Positions 44,780 through 55,317 of a stretch of 64,000 nucleotides of DNA are shown here, piece by piece (within the stretch, counting starts at the first letter, position 1; each line of letters opens with the position of its first letter). The stretch is from NCBI GenBank assembly GCA_949358305.1, contig OX442314.1, forward strand, positions 38,971,211-39,035,210, given 5' to 3'. The notes beneath the pieces were generated by a model. That model saw only the letters and a list, made by a program, of their open reading frames with translations, had not been told where the DNA came from and made no database searches. The stretch comes from Strigamia acuminata (Eukaryota; Arthropoda; Chilopoda; Geophilomorpha; Linotaeniidae). The position numbers and the translations under genes are program-made.

Positions 44780-46490
44780 TTTTAATAAGCAGGTTGAGAT
44801 CAGGGCAGAGGCCAGAAAAGTTTTGGCCTAGGTGAGTTCAATGGCACCGTCCCGTCTCCTCATCTGCCTTTTTATTCTTGCAATTGGTGGACGTTTGCAG
44901 CTGTATTTCCACAAAAATTTATGCAGTTGCAGTTGAATCCTTTTCAACCCTCGAGTAGTTTGCGAATGGATTGTACTAAGGTACCTGATTTTCGGGAGAA
45001 TGTGGCTCTTGATGAATTGAGCCTTCGTTTTGTAAGAAAGCGTGCTTTCCTCCCACTGGTCCAGTTTCGTCTGTACGGCCTTTTCTGTTTTCCTCCAGCC
45101 GGTCACACTGCTTTTGCCCATCTGACTGGAAAAAAGGATTCCAAGGATCTTGATCTCCAGTTGCCTCCAGTCAATGGGAAATTCAGCGAGTTGTTAATTG
45201 ATCCATTGCCTTCCTGTGCAAATGCCCTTGCTATTTGCCATGTTGAGTTCGCTGCCAGTGGCAGCATGTAATTCATTAAAGGAGCTCCCTGTGGCGGTGG
45301 TGATGGTTATGTCATCCACAAATGCAGTGGTTTTAAATTCTCTGCCCTGCATTACAATTTCACTAATTCGATCATCATGTTGTATTTTCTTCAGGAGCGG
45401 GTCAATATAAATTAGGTAAAGACTCATAGACAGCGGGCATCCCTGTCTAACCCCAGAATTTATTTCAAATGTTTTTGTTTGCTTCTGGTTTATGACCAAG
45501 CTTGACTGAGCACGAATTTCACTCACTTCGGTTCCAAATAGCCATATAGGGTTTTTCCGATGGATAGTTTGTAGTATTCGTGACGAATAACTGTCACTGG
45601 GGCATACCCTATGTTTTCCTTTTTGGGCGCAGGGTTCAATTTTTTATTTTTTATTTACTTTATCAAAGTTTGTTCTAAACTCTTCAATCGGGACTCGACT
45701 TGGTCAACAGCATGATTATATACCGTTTGGAAATAATAATTTTTTGAATGAGATGTTATTGATTCATTAATTCAGATAAAAATAAGAAAACAAAGTGAAC
45801 TCTGGGAATTGATTGGCCATAGTTAGTACGTTTTAACTTGAATCCAGTTGATGAATTTTTCAGGCAGCTCAAGTTTTCTTAAAAGTGACCACAGGAAATT
45901 ACGATAGACTTTGTCGTAGGCCTCCATTTGGTCAAGTGCAATGATTGCCACAGAGCTGTCCTTCTGAAGTGCCTTCTGCCAGATGGTGTTAACTATTATC
46001 AATGCGTCACTGATGTTGCGATTGGGCACCCCTCCAATTTGTCCATCAGAAACAATGAGTGGCAGCAACGGTTTCAGTCTGTCTGTCTGAGCACTTTTGT
46101 AATCAGTGTTGAGTAGCTTGATGGGTCTCAATTGGTCGCATTTTTCGGGCTTTCCAACCTTGGGAATCAGTTTGACTTGACGAGGCCTCGATGTCATTGT
46201 GGAGTTCAAACTCCATAGCGTTAACAAATAAGGAGCTATTCGCGATTTAAAATTTTTATAGAACTCAGCGGGGAGTCCATGAAGTCTTGAACATTTTCTA
46301 TTTTTTAATTTGTCAATGATGACTTCAATCTGCTTCGTGGTGATGGGGCTACCCAAATACCTGGTCAATTCGGTGTCAAGTGCATGAACCTCGTTCACCA
46401 ACAATTATTGTGCCTGCACGTCCCCATCTATCCTTGCGAATTTTTCAACATAAAAACGATGGAATTCATGCTCCATGTCAGTTTCTGTTA
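44780..46490 (-). pseudogene. LINE ORF2 (Tx1/L1-like reverse transcriptase), broken
   Basis: The best LINE copy here. Reading down the minus strand: LGSPITTKQIEVIIDKLKNR, GLPAEFYKNFKSRI, QVKLIPKVGKPEKCDQLRPI, VAIIALDQMEAYDKVYRNFL (46404-45823); then FEINSGVRQGCPLSMSLYLI and FVDDITITTATG (45526-45194); then FIKSHILPKIRYLSTI and LQLHKFLWKYSCKRPPI (45121-44828). These are RT fingers, palm with FVDD, and thumb/connector in order. About 320 bp of foreign DNA at 45517-45834 splits the RT domain. Upstream of 46404 a shifted frame adds EHEFHRFYVEKFA. It cannot make a full protein. Confidence 0.85.
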
Positions 46491-47090
46491 AGATGTGGCC
46501 TCCACTTCTAATGCTACACATTTCTCTCCAATTCTTTTGTTTTCCATCCATAGAGGTCCCACTTTTTTCCAAGGCCTCAAATCCTCGTCTTGCGGTGCTG
46601 GTGGCAGAGGATTGTTGGCCGCTGGGGCCGGAAGCTCATCCTTGCGAAAGAATGGCAGAGCGCATCGCACTTACTCGTCCAGTTCTCTTTCGCGAACGAG
46701 CTGTCGATTTTCATCGACAAGAAGTTGCACGGCGGCAGCTTTAAGTGCTTTTGACGGGAAAAACCCGGGCATGTCATTAAAGCACCCGCCGAGCGCTAAT
46801 TGGTGAAGCTCGGTCTGCGTGGTCGGGAATTGCGGCTTCCCTTCACGAACGGACTTTCGGAACCGTTGAACGACCTCTTTTTGCGTCGTTTTGAGATTTT
46901 TTTCTCAATTGATTAAAGGCGCCGTAATTAATACGGGTGGCGTTATCGGAAATTGATTGTTCAATAAATCCGATGCGACGGGTCCTGGAGCACTGTCCTC
47001 CAACGTCCACTCGATCTCGCCCATTTCATCGAGTCGGAGCCGGTCGATGAAACGTCCTTTCGCTCCGAAGCCTTGAGCCTTGAAGCCTTT
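46491..47090 (-). pseudogene. GC-rich degenerate coding stretch, unrecognised
   Basis: One minus-strand frame stays protein-like for about 190 codons with only a few stops: FIDRLRLDEMGEIEWTLEDS, APGPVASDLLNNQF, KSVREGKPQFPTTQTELHQL, SKALKAAAVQLLVDENRQLV, and PFFRKDELPAPAANN. It precedes the LINE ORF2 on the same strand and may join it, or may be a separate captured sequence. I do not recognise a family. Confidence 0.35.
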
Positions 47091-47245
47091 GAGCCTTGTA
47101 GCCTTGTAGCTCCTTGATGGCTGCCCTGGTGATTAAATCCCGGGCTTTAATGTGTTGAACATCAGCCCGTTCGCGTTTTATGTCAGTAATTTTTTGTCAA
47201 CATAGCTTATCATAACGACAATAAATGTGCCAAAAAACTCCAAGG

Positions 47246-47885
47246 CTAAACCCCCTCAGCCACACTATACTTTGAATCAATTAAGGTCATGCCAAGTGAT
47301 TTCTGATAAATTCTGGGTTTGTATTCCCACAAGACCAATGCAGCAAATACTGCGCCAATTGACTGCATAGTAATGCACAGAAAACAATTCTGAAAGTTGA
47401 TGCCTTCCGTAAAAAACGGCTAATTGATACTGCCGGATTTAAATCGGCCCACAGAATGACACAAGGAATAAAACTAGCAAGGATAGAAAAAATTATGTTG
47501 TGGGTCATTGCCACAAGAACAAAGTTGTCGAAGTCAGTATTCCACACGATAACCGATCCACAGATGAAACCAACCAGAATGCACGTTCCAAACAATTCAG
47601 TTAAGAAGTTCACTAATGTTAATGATTTGGATCTGGCACAGCGAACTGAGCAGCATCTAAACATTGTAGTGATTGACTGGATTAATTTAGTTGGTTGATG
47701 CACTGAGTTTTTCCACCATTGTTTTTTTGGGTTCTGGTTCTCCTCATCACTATTTGACTTCTTTCTTTTGCTTTTTATTTTTGTCAGCATTGGTTGTTTG
47801 ACAGTTTTTCTTGTCATTGCTTCAAGCTGTTGCTCTATTGTTCTTGTTTCCATTGTTCCTGGCAGTGCTTGTTGGCCGCGAGGCA
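47246..47885 (-). pseudogene. aquaglyceroporin-like (MIP family) exon with a frameshift
   Basis: After a plausible acceptor (TTTTTGCAG at 47894-47886) the minus strand encodes METRTIEQQLEAMTRK..., a basic linker, then NFLTELFGTCILVGFICGSV (helix 1), LASFIPCVILWADLNPAVSI with the first NPA box (the usual SGAH is replaced by LWAD), and a third helix. Near 47375 the frame changes and the family pattern continues as QSIGAVFAALVLWEYKPRIY in another frame to a stop at 47246. MIP channels pass water or glycerol. The second NPA half is not in the window. The break suggests a pseudogene or an assembly error. Confidence 0.65.
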
Positions 47886-47894
47886 CTGCAAAAA

Positions 47895-49011
47895 GACAAT
47901 CGAAAATGGTTAAAAAATTAAAATCACTTACCAAAGATGAATCACATAAGAAAGACAGCATTGCAGGAAAATCTTCAGCTAAAATACCTGCAAACTGAAC
48001 TACACAGTGTGGAGAAAGAATGCACATCTAATGTGCAGAACAAGCACACAAAAAACGCATTTAATCTAAGTAAAAAGGAGAAAAAAATTACATAGAAAAG
48101 AGAGGAGAAAAAAAAACGATCTTAAGACTAGAAAACTACATAACAAGCGACAGTTGTTGCTGCGCAACTAACTCAACAAAAAGAGCAACCGACTCTTTGT
48201 TACAAAGGCGAATCGGCCCTCTAGTGACAGATTATAAAGATTGATACAAGAAGAGCACTAAATTAAAGTAGAAAATCATTACAAAACATCACGAATGCAT
48301 ACAAAATACAGAAAAGCATGACATATGCACTCCAAATAATAAATAAGTTTAGAAACTAACATAACTCTGTCGCACTCAACCCTTTCGGTCGCTAACTCGT
48401 GGGAAGATTCACTTAACTCTAAATAACTGACCGCTTTTTCTGAAGCGGTTACTCAAGAAATAATGTACAGACGATTAGGTAAAAGGTAAAATATAATATA
48501 TGATTTATTCGATCTTATATTACAAGTAAATAAAGGAATGGAATATGGAATGTGATAAAAGGTAGGATGTGTAAGAGTTGGCGGGAAACTGGTCGAGGTT
48601 GTCCTTTGTTGGCACTCTGGATTCAAGATGGCGTCCCCGTTGCTATAACGTGATATCGTCTTGTGCCGGCATGGCAATGGCGTCCTCGTCTCGTTTCTGG
48701 TCGGGCTCACGCTGGTCGGGCGCGAGTGAATGCCTAGTTAAAGGGCTTATATCGGTCTGTTGTCTAGGTCTTTAGTAATGTGTGGTGTCCGGCGAACACA
48801 CAGCGGCGAACTCTTCTGGTTCCCGGCGAACACACAGCGGCGGGAACGCTCGTCGTGGTTTTTACTGCAGTTTAGGCTTGTGCGACCGTTTGTCTGCACA
48901 ACTCGCTAAACTGGAGTGGTCACCACAACTCTTGAACATAAGAGGAATTAACGCTTAAATTCCTACGCCCACGTCACAATCACCGTAAGACACGAAAAAG
49001 CTAAAACCGCT
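47895..49011. other. intergenic
   Basis: No gene recognised. A minus-strand stretch at 48027-47900 could be an upstream aquaporin exon but has no marker. At about 48785-48845 the phrase CCGGCGAACACACAGCGGCG occurs twice, 33-48 bp apart. Confidence 0.35.
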
Positions 49012-49860
49012 CTAGCAAGCACACGTTGCTAGCAACATCATCTCTCCAATTCTTGTTTGCCTTTTTTTTCCAGCGGTGCTTTTCACTACACTGGCATAAG
49101 TGGTAAGGTAGGGGTTTTTTCCAGCCTCACCCTTTTTTTGGTTATCCCGCTTCACATCTTTCCATGCCATTTGCACAGAACTTTGGTCGTTTGTGGGTTT
49201 ATTGGCTTTCTGGGGGTTCAGTAGGATCTTGGTATTTTTGTCAAGGTCATGTTGGCTTTTGCAATTAGCTGAGGTGTGATCTACTCTTTTGCAAAATTTG
49301 CAAAGGGACTTACAGCTTCTGCTGAGATGCCCAAATTGATAGCAGTTAAAGCATTTTGTGAACTTGCACTCTGATGCCAAATGACCCGTTTCCTTCCATG
49401 TTCTGCAAGTTTTAACCATTCCTGGATAAAGGATGACTCCTGTGCTGCGTTGGATCATGATTGTTGGTGGTAGCGTGGTGAATCTCATCCGCAGCCTTAC
49501 ATTTCCAGTTTTAATGTTTACCCGTATCATTTCAAAGCGGTGGGTGAGGACAGTTCCATATTTGGACTATTCCTCAATCACTTTTTCGATTTATGTCAGT
49601 GAGAAGGAGTCCCCGAATAAATTTCCATCTGCCCTGGTGAAAAGGTTTAAAAAATTCAATTGTGCGGTTTTTCCATTTTATCATTCCGTGCTGTATCAAG
49701 TCCATTGCACATTGTTTTGAGTTGAGATGAACAATTTAATTGCCCTTGCCCATCGAGACCATTCCGGTAATTGAATGATCCTCATTTTCTTTGATTTTTA
49801 ACACATCAAAAGTGGCATTCAGTATGTAATTTTCAAGCAGTTTGTAATGCTTCTGAAGAA
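49012..49860 (-). pseudogene. LINE ORF1 with zinc knuckles
   Basis: The minus-strand ORF at 49530-49012 contains CRTWKETGHLASEC (a CCHC knuckle whose second Cys is W), CFNCYQFGHLSRSC and CKFCKRVDHTSANC, three knuckles in series. A lysine-rich tail with MAWKDVKRDNQKK follows. Upstream (49830-49600) is the RNA-binding segment also seen at 41.5 kb, in a broken frame. Three knuckles after an RRM-like segment are typical of Tx1/L1-like ORF1, which coats LINE RNA. Confidence 0.75.
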
Positions 49861-50848
49861 GTTTCATTGCTTATAGATTTATTTCATTTTATTTGTTGGA
49901 GATTGTGTGCTACGTCCGTCAATACATCGCCAGAGGGCAGTTGTTAAGAACGTTGTATGGACGATACGATGTTCGCCAATCTACTTACACTGGGTCTCAG
50001 CCAAAGGAAGTTTTACACATTCAACCTGTAATCTAATACCAAATAAGATTCTGTATTGCTTGTAGGGCGAAACAACTAAAGCGTGATAAGTGCGTCAATA
50101 TTCTGACGCACAATAAATTGTCAACCAAAGGTATCAAAAATATGTATAGTCAAGTATAAAGTGCAAAAATCCTAGAAGAAACTGAGCGGAGTTTATATAC
50201 CAAACCAATAAAATGCCTCATTGGTATGTCACCAATGGGATAAACAAACCAATACTAAAAGGGGGTCATCTTATTAGTATGAAGCGGGAAAACAACACAA
50301 AGTAAATACCTCACTACTATGTAAAAAGGGAGTAAAGAAGTGCATAAGGGGGTCAAGAACTCTCTTAGTCTTGCAAGGTTACTTCTCATGTTGATAAACA
50401 GCACTAGGGGGGAAACCGATGTCGCCCTGGGATGTGGTTTCACTGTATGGTGAACCAAGATGGCTTAGGGTGCAAATCGCACTTCAAACTGTAAAAATAA
50501 CTTATGGCCGTGAGCTGAATAACTCACTTATTAGCCTAGGATTCGTATAAACTTTTAACTTGTAAAGAAACTCAAACCTTTATTTAAATAAAACAATATG
50601 GCCTTTTTATACCATCACACGTCCTCCAAGAACAAGTGCGTGCGTTCCAAGTGCGCATTAAGATGTGCTAAAACAGCTTGCCACCAGTGAATCTTAACAG
50701 ACTTTAAATAAACTACTAGAAGTTGAAGAGAAAAACTTTATTTCTACCTGTGGAGTGAAGACTCTGAAATGAATAAAAAAAAACTCTTAGTGCTGGCACA
50801 CTTAGAAAAATTGGTTTAGTGACTCGTCACTTGGGGTTTTAAAACATA
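49861..50848. other. intergenic with a short repeat shared with 53.9 kb
   Basis: About 49995-50085 (AGCCAAAGGAAGTTTTACAC..., TAATACCAAATA) is a diverged copy of about 53882-53975. Otherwise AT-rich without a gene. Confidence 0.45.
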
Positions 50849-51143
50849 TTATATATATAAAAAGAAAACAGTACAATGATAATTATAAAACAGACAATGA
50901 TGGGGGGCGTATCCGGAAGGTTGGACTAGTTGGTAACGATGACATTCCAAAGCAATGGCTAAACGAATGATGAAGATTGGAATAGAAAACATCCCCCACA
51001 ATGCTCCAACCCAACACAATACGTGCCCCAAAAAAGAGAGCATCTCGGCAACGAGATGGTTCCGGGCCAGAGGGATTTTGCCGCGTAATGAGCTCACCCT
51101 TAATTAACGACGACCGGGAAACTAGTTTATTAACAACAACCAA
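50849..51143 (-). CDS. small ORF with a membrane-type hydrophobic segment, unrecognised (ORF d)
   Basis: The 82-codon frame from 51097 holds MLSFLGHVLCWVGALWGMFS followed by IPIFIIRLAIAL, about 30 hydrophobic residues that could span a membrane once or twice. The competing 86-codon frame from 51143 looks less protein-like. It is the last of four same-strand ORFs in this cluster. Its role is unknown. Confidence 0.25.
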
Positions 51144-51220
51144 AGCACAAAAAGGAAATATATACTTACTAATAAAAAAATTAAAAAAAGTACCCCACAG
51201 AAGGAACTAAAATAAACTCA

Positions 51221-51901
51221 TTAATATCTAGTTAAGGACACCAAACGGTGCTCCGTACGTGGGCGAAATTCCGTCAATGCAAAAAGCTGTTGGTGAACTC
51301 CAAAATATGGACCAACGCCGCCATACTCTCGGACAAACCTAATTCCTTCTTGATGATTAAATAGAAAAACTCCCTCCATCGGGTACTGTTCGCCTCGAGA
51401 TAGGTGTCGGTTCGCCAACGCGACGGTCCCTCCCACTCCAAAGTGCCCATTTCTGGTCAACAAATCGAGGTAAAAATTAATGACGCTCGTATGGATCTAC
51501 GAGTTTTTCCCGGGCTCAAGATCACCAAGCGCGGCCAATTCCTAGTTTTTAATTCGAATCATTGGATCCGCAACCTGCGCGAGGGCTATCTCCTGTTCCG
51601 GCTTCCACTTATAGTCAATGGCCAGTTGTAACGCCATCAGCCGTTTGTCATCACTCAAAGGCACTTTATACGGGTATAACACCGTTGGTAACTCCACGTA
51701 TGGGTCAGCATACGATTATTTTCGAGCCAAAGCTTCTGCTTTCAAAATATTCTTACGAATGATAGCCTCGTGTCGCAACAAGTCGTCCGCCGCTGTATAC
51801 CACGCCTTATAAATTTCTTTTCCGTCTTCACCTTTCAATCCACGCTTTTGCACTTCACTCGTCATCAAAACACTATGAAAAACACAAGGTATGAATAACA
51901 C
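51221..51901 (-). pseudogene. unrecognised ORF c, broken by one frameshift and two stops
   Basis: The minus strand reads VQKRGLKGEDGKEIYKAWYT, LLRHEAIIRKNILKAEALAR; then in the next frame SYADPYVELPTVLYPYKVPL, DDKRLMALQLAIDYKW; then after two TAG codons INFYLDLLTRNGHFGVGGTV and EGVFLFNHQEGIRFVREYGG to a stop at 51221. About 215 codons of protein-like sequence. No family recognised. It lies 200 bp downstream of ORF b on the same strand. Confidence 0.4.
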
Positions 51902-52102
51902 TTATAAATCAATTTGAAATGTTCAAAGGCAATCTCGTCACGCCATATACTGGCTGACTTCAACTGCTTTGGCTACCTAGAGAGAACTGCCTAAAAATAA
52001 CTCTACTGGTTCTTTTATAGTGAGATAACCCCCCGTCTTAGCAGTAGTTGATTAGCCCATGATGTAATCATCATGGGCGCCGTCTGGTGGGCGTTATCCA
52101 AA

Positions 52103-52528
52103 TTACCGAATGTAAACAGAGAGGCGGCTGGCACACAGTTCGCACTCTAGACTCGTGACAATATTCATTTGCCCTCGTTTTAACTTGCTGATTAAGCTAC
52201 AATACCCGTTGTAACACTTCGCCACATTAAAGATGGCGCGCCCCATTTCGTACATGTATCCGCTTAAAGGATCACTAGCCCGCTTCAACATTTCTTCCGG
52301 GGTCAGATCATTGACATTGGTAAAAGGTAGTAGAACGAGGTAATCCGGGATGTCGATGTCTTCATAAGGAGTGACTGTATCCTTGGTTGGAGCTTCTTTT
52401 GCAGTGATTTCTAACTTCTTAATGTGGTCCAGTGCAGAGGATAGTGCATCGGACAACAGAGAAATCTGTTTTGTCTGCAAATCTGATTGTGGTTGTGCAA
52501 CAGGAACAGATGGGTTCTCGGTGGCCAA
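52103..52528 (-). CDS. unrecognised ORF b (141 codons), paralogous to 54767-55150
   Basis: From ATG at 52528: an N-terminal helix-rich part (TKQISLLSDALSSALDHIKK), then DIDIPDYLVLLPF, LTPEEMLKRASDPLSGYMYE and MGRAIFNVAKCYNGYCSLIS. The same block recurs in the ORF at 55150 (DIEVPDDIILP, SSEEMLNRARV, GYLYDMGRSIFNVAKRYRNY). The conserved protein pattern between two diverged DNA copies suggests past coding selection. ORF a ends only 30 bp upstream. I do not recognise the family. Confidence 0.5.
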   Translation of the reverse strand: MATENPSVPVAQPQSDLQTKQISLLSDALSSALDHIKKLEITAKEAPTKDTVTPYEDIDIPDYLVLLPFTNVNDLTPEEMLKRASDPLSGYMYEMGRAIFNVAKCYNGYCSLISKLKRGQMNIVTSLECELCASRLSVYIR

Positions 52529-52558
52529 CAGGATCTTGTCCAGGTTCTGTTGAGTTGA

Positions 52559-53149
52559 TCAAACCTTCCAATCGAGGATTTCGGATGGAGAATTCTTGCC
52601 AGAAGTAAAGAGCGGCGTAATTGGTTCTTTCAACGAGTGGCCATCTGGATTGGTGATAAACTGGCACTTGCTACACAGCGACCATCGACGTGAGCTCTCT
52701 GACCAGGCGGTCATAACCATAATTTCTTTTAAGCCGGCCATCCAGGGTGTTGAACGGGGTCTCTTGTCTTCCTCGCGGCAGTTGATGCAAGCCATCAGAT
52801 GTTGTCCACCAATTGCACTACAAAGCCAGCCGCTGCTGGTGCACAACGGGTAAAAAACATAAATGCGAGTGTCGAAGTTGGGCATTATGTGAGGTTGTCC
52901 GTTCTCAACGTCGTTGTTGCACTTGGCTCTACGTTTCGCTAAATGATCAATGGTTGAAGACTGTGTGCTTGATCTAGTCGGGTACCAATCCACCGTACGG
53001 TGAGTGTCGAGGGTTGAAGACGTCGACGGGCGAACATAATCTCCGTATGGATTCTCAGGTGAACGCAGAGACGAAAAGCCACGAGTTTGATACTGTGCTT
53101 GGTCGCTCTGGAAATTTACGCAGCTGGGGAGGGAGAGGGAGGCGCACAC
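52559..53149 (-). CDS. unrecognised ORF a (196 codons) with two CxxC pairs
   Basis: An open minus-strand frame. The middle part reads FDTRIYVFYPLCTSSGWLCS, ACINCREEDKRPRSTPWM, then after about 20 residues SLCSKCQFITNPDGHSLK. Two CxxC pairs about 35 residues apart could bind zinc. The N-terminal third (S/T/R-rich) is less certain. It is followed at once by ORF b. No known family recognised. Confidence 0.4.
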   Translation of the reverse strand: MCASLSLPSCVNFQSDQAQYQTRGFSSLRSPENPYGDYVRPSTSSTLDTHRTVDWYPTRSSTQSSTIDHLAKRRAKCNNDVENGQPHIMPNFDTRIYVFYPLCTSSGWLCSAIGGQHLMACINCREEDKRPRSTPWMAGLKEIMVMTAWSESSRRWSLCSKCQFITNPDGHSLKEPITPLFTSGKNSPSEILDWKV

Positions 53150-54766
53150 GCCGCCGGAACCGGCTGGAGCGAGTTCATTGGAGGATATTGCCAGTTAAGT
53201 GGCCTAATCCTCGCCGCCGCTGCCTCAGCAACTGTGTTGCGCCAAAAAGTTTCATGGCGTCTCACGAACCGAGTTGTGGCATATACAATATACATCCTCT
53301 CTGATGACTTGGAATTCTTTCGGCCAGGAGTAACAAGACCTGGCTATCAGTTTGCAAAGTGGTTGAGCGAGTGCTCGAGCTGAGTAAAGCAACAGCTACA
53401 TGCATTGAGGAAGTTGCTGATTACTCAGTGCTAAGTGTCTACATGTAGGATTGCGACACATTGAGATCCACTACAACGAATTGTAGTGAAGTACTATGTC
53501 AACAATAACCAGAAATATCAGGACAGGGCACTTACTATCAAAATGGTGGGAAATGCAAATTAGACAGTACAAGAATTGACTGACTAACAATTGACTACAA
53601 ACAAATAACTAGAGCCAAATAACACATCAACTTAGCTTAAAAAGCATTGAGGACTTTAGTGGAAATCCACTAAAGTCTTTCTAACAAATAATCTAAGAAG
53701 ATAAATGAAATTATGGCTTACCTAGCACTTTGGTTTCTGTGGTCAAGAGTCATTAAATCCAGAAAAGGCACACGGGATTTTGGCGGGAAAATCCACAAAC
53801 AAAGCCAGGGTGGCAAAGTTGGAGTGTAGGCAACAAAACCAAGTCAAACACCTCCATTGCCAACCTGCTTCCCCTGGGGCTCAGCCAAAGGAAGCTTTAC
53901 ACCGTTGCCCAGTAATTCAATACCAAATAGGCTCAGATGTTGCTGGTAGGGCAATACAACAAAAGCAGTAATAGCACAGAATAGTTTAGTTTTTATTTTC
54001 CAATTGTCTTGAACTAATTTTTTATTTATTTTTTCCAATTGTCTTGATTGATTTCACCTAAACATTCAGCTTTTTGAATTTGTTAAAAAAAAAATTTGGT
54101 TTTTTTTATTAATAAAGTCTTTGTTTGAATTTTGAAAAGTAAAATATTGTATTTTTCGTACAAAGAAAATTCGGGTTTTCCTTTTTTTAATAAAAAATTT
54201 GAATTTTGAATTTGAATTTTTTTTTTTAATGCTCTAAAATTAGAAAATAAAATGAAGAAAAGTGAAATTTTTTTCGTTTTAAATGTGAAAGAATTACCTG
54301 AGCAATCCATCCTGGATGTTTGAATATTTGTTGCTGCTTAAAAGGCGAATTAAAGCAGATAATTTGAATTTGAAATTCAAAAATTTTTATTTTTTTACTT
54401 TTTTTTTAAAAAAATTTATACCATTTTAGCAGTGAATTGGGGCATTGCAAACACGTTGTACATTCTGTGATATATAATTCATATCATGTTCACAAACTTT
54501 GTGTCATCTGGACTGTTTCGTAAAATTTCCTTTTGCACTGATGTCTAAATAAAAAAGAAAAACTACTAATTTCTTCCATAAAATCGGTGTGTTTAAATGC
54601 GTGGTAGTTGAAAAGGGACAACACGAACATCAGAATCGTTGGCAAATTAATAATTTGCTGTCAATAATCGCTGGTTGTTTGGAATACACTACGTGCAATT
54701 TTTAGTGTTTCTCCACGCAAATATGAAGAGGGTGGGTTGCCGCTAAACAAAGGACAACCTTGGATC
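53150..54766. other. intergenic, partly low complexity
   Basis: A perfect hairpin GACTTTAGTGG/CCACTAAAGTC lies at 53651-53676. About 53882-53975 is the partner of 49995-50085. 54060-54420 is A/T-rich low-complexity DNA. No gene recognised. Confidence 0.5.
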
Positions 54767-55150
54767 TCATGAAAGGCATTGAATGACTTGATGTAACGTG
54801 GAGGATCCCGTGCGAATGCACTGAATATGTGTTGCATCCAGACACGGGTCATCGTGCGATGCAATATTGCAATATGAAAACCCTCTCCCACGCTGCATCC
54901 CACAAGTTGCGTTCACAGTGATAGACTGACTCTTTCTCAACTTATTAATAAGGTCGACGTAATTGCGGTAGCGTTTAGCCACATTGAAAATGGATCGACC
55001 CATGTCGTAAAGGTATCCACTCACCGCCGGAACTAGTACGCGCGCTCGATTCAACATTTCCTCTGACGAGAGCAAATTGACATCGGAATATTGCGGGAGT
55101 ATGATATCGTCCGGAACTTCAATATCCATGAAAGGATGAAACATGAACAT
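54767..55150 (-). CDS. second copy of unrecognised ORF b
   Basis: A 127-codon ORF. Its first 75 residues parallel ORF b (MDIEVPDDIILPQYSDVNLL, EEMLNRAR, GYLYDMGRSIFNVAKRY, LINKLRKSQ). After that the copies diverge and the remainder is probably out of frame. It sits between ORFs a-d and the IS630-like gene on the same strand. Confidence 0.4.
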   Translation of the reverse strand: MFMFHPFMDIEVPDDIILPQYSDVNLLSSEEMLNRARVLVPAVSGYLYDMGRSIFNVAKRYRNYVDLINKLRKSQSITVNATCGMQRGRGFSYCNIASHDDPCLDATHIQCIRTGSSTLHQVIQCLS

Positions 55151-55317
55151 GAAAGGAATATCACTTGAATATTTTCATACTCAAATGCACGAAATAGTTA
55201 TCTCGAACTTTCGATTGAAGTTTTGCACGTTTATAATTTTCCACGTGACTTTTCAACTAACTTTATCCAACATGAGTTTTATCAGTTTTGTTTGCAATAA
55301 TTGACAAAACTACTTAC

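Noticed and set aside
53014-53383. Plus-strand ORFs of 96-98 codons opposite ORF a
   Set aside because: No domains, and they overlap the more protein-like minus-strand frame.
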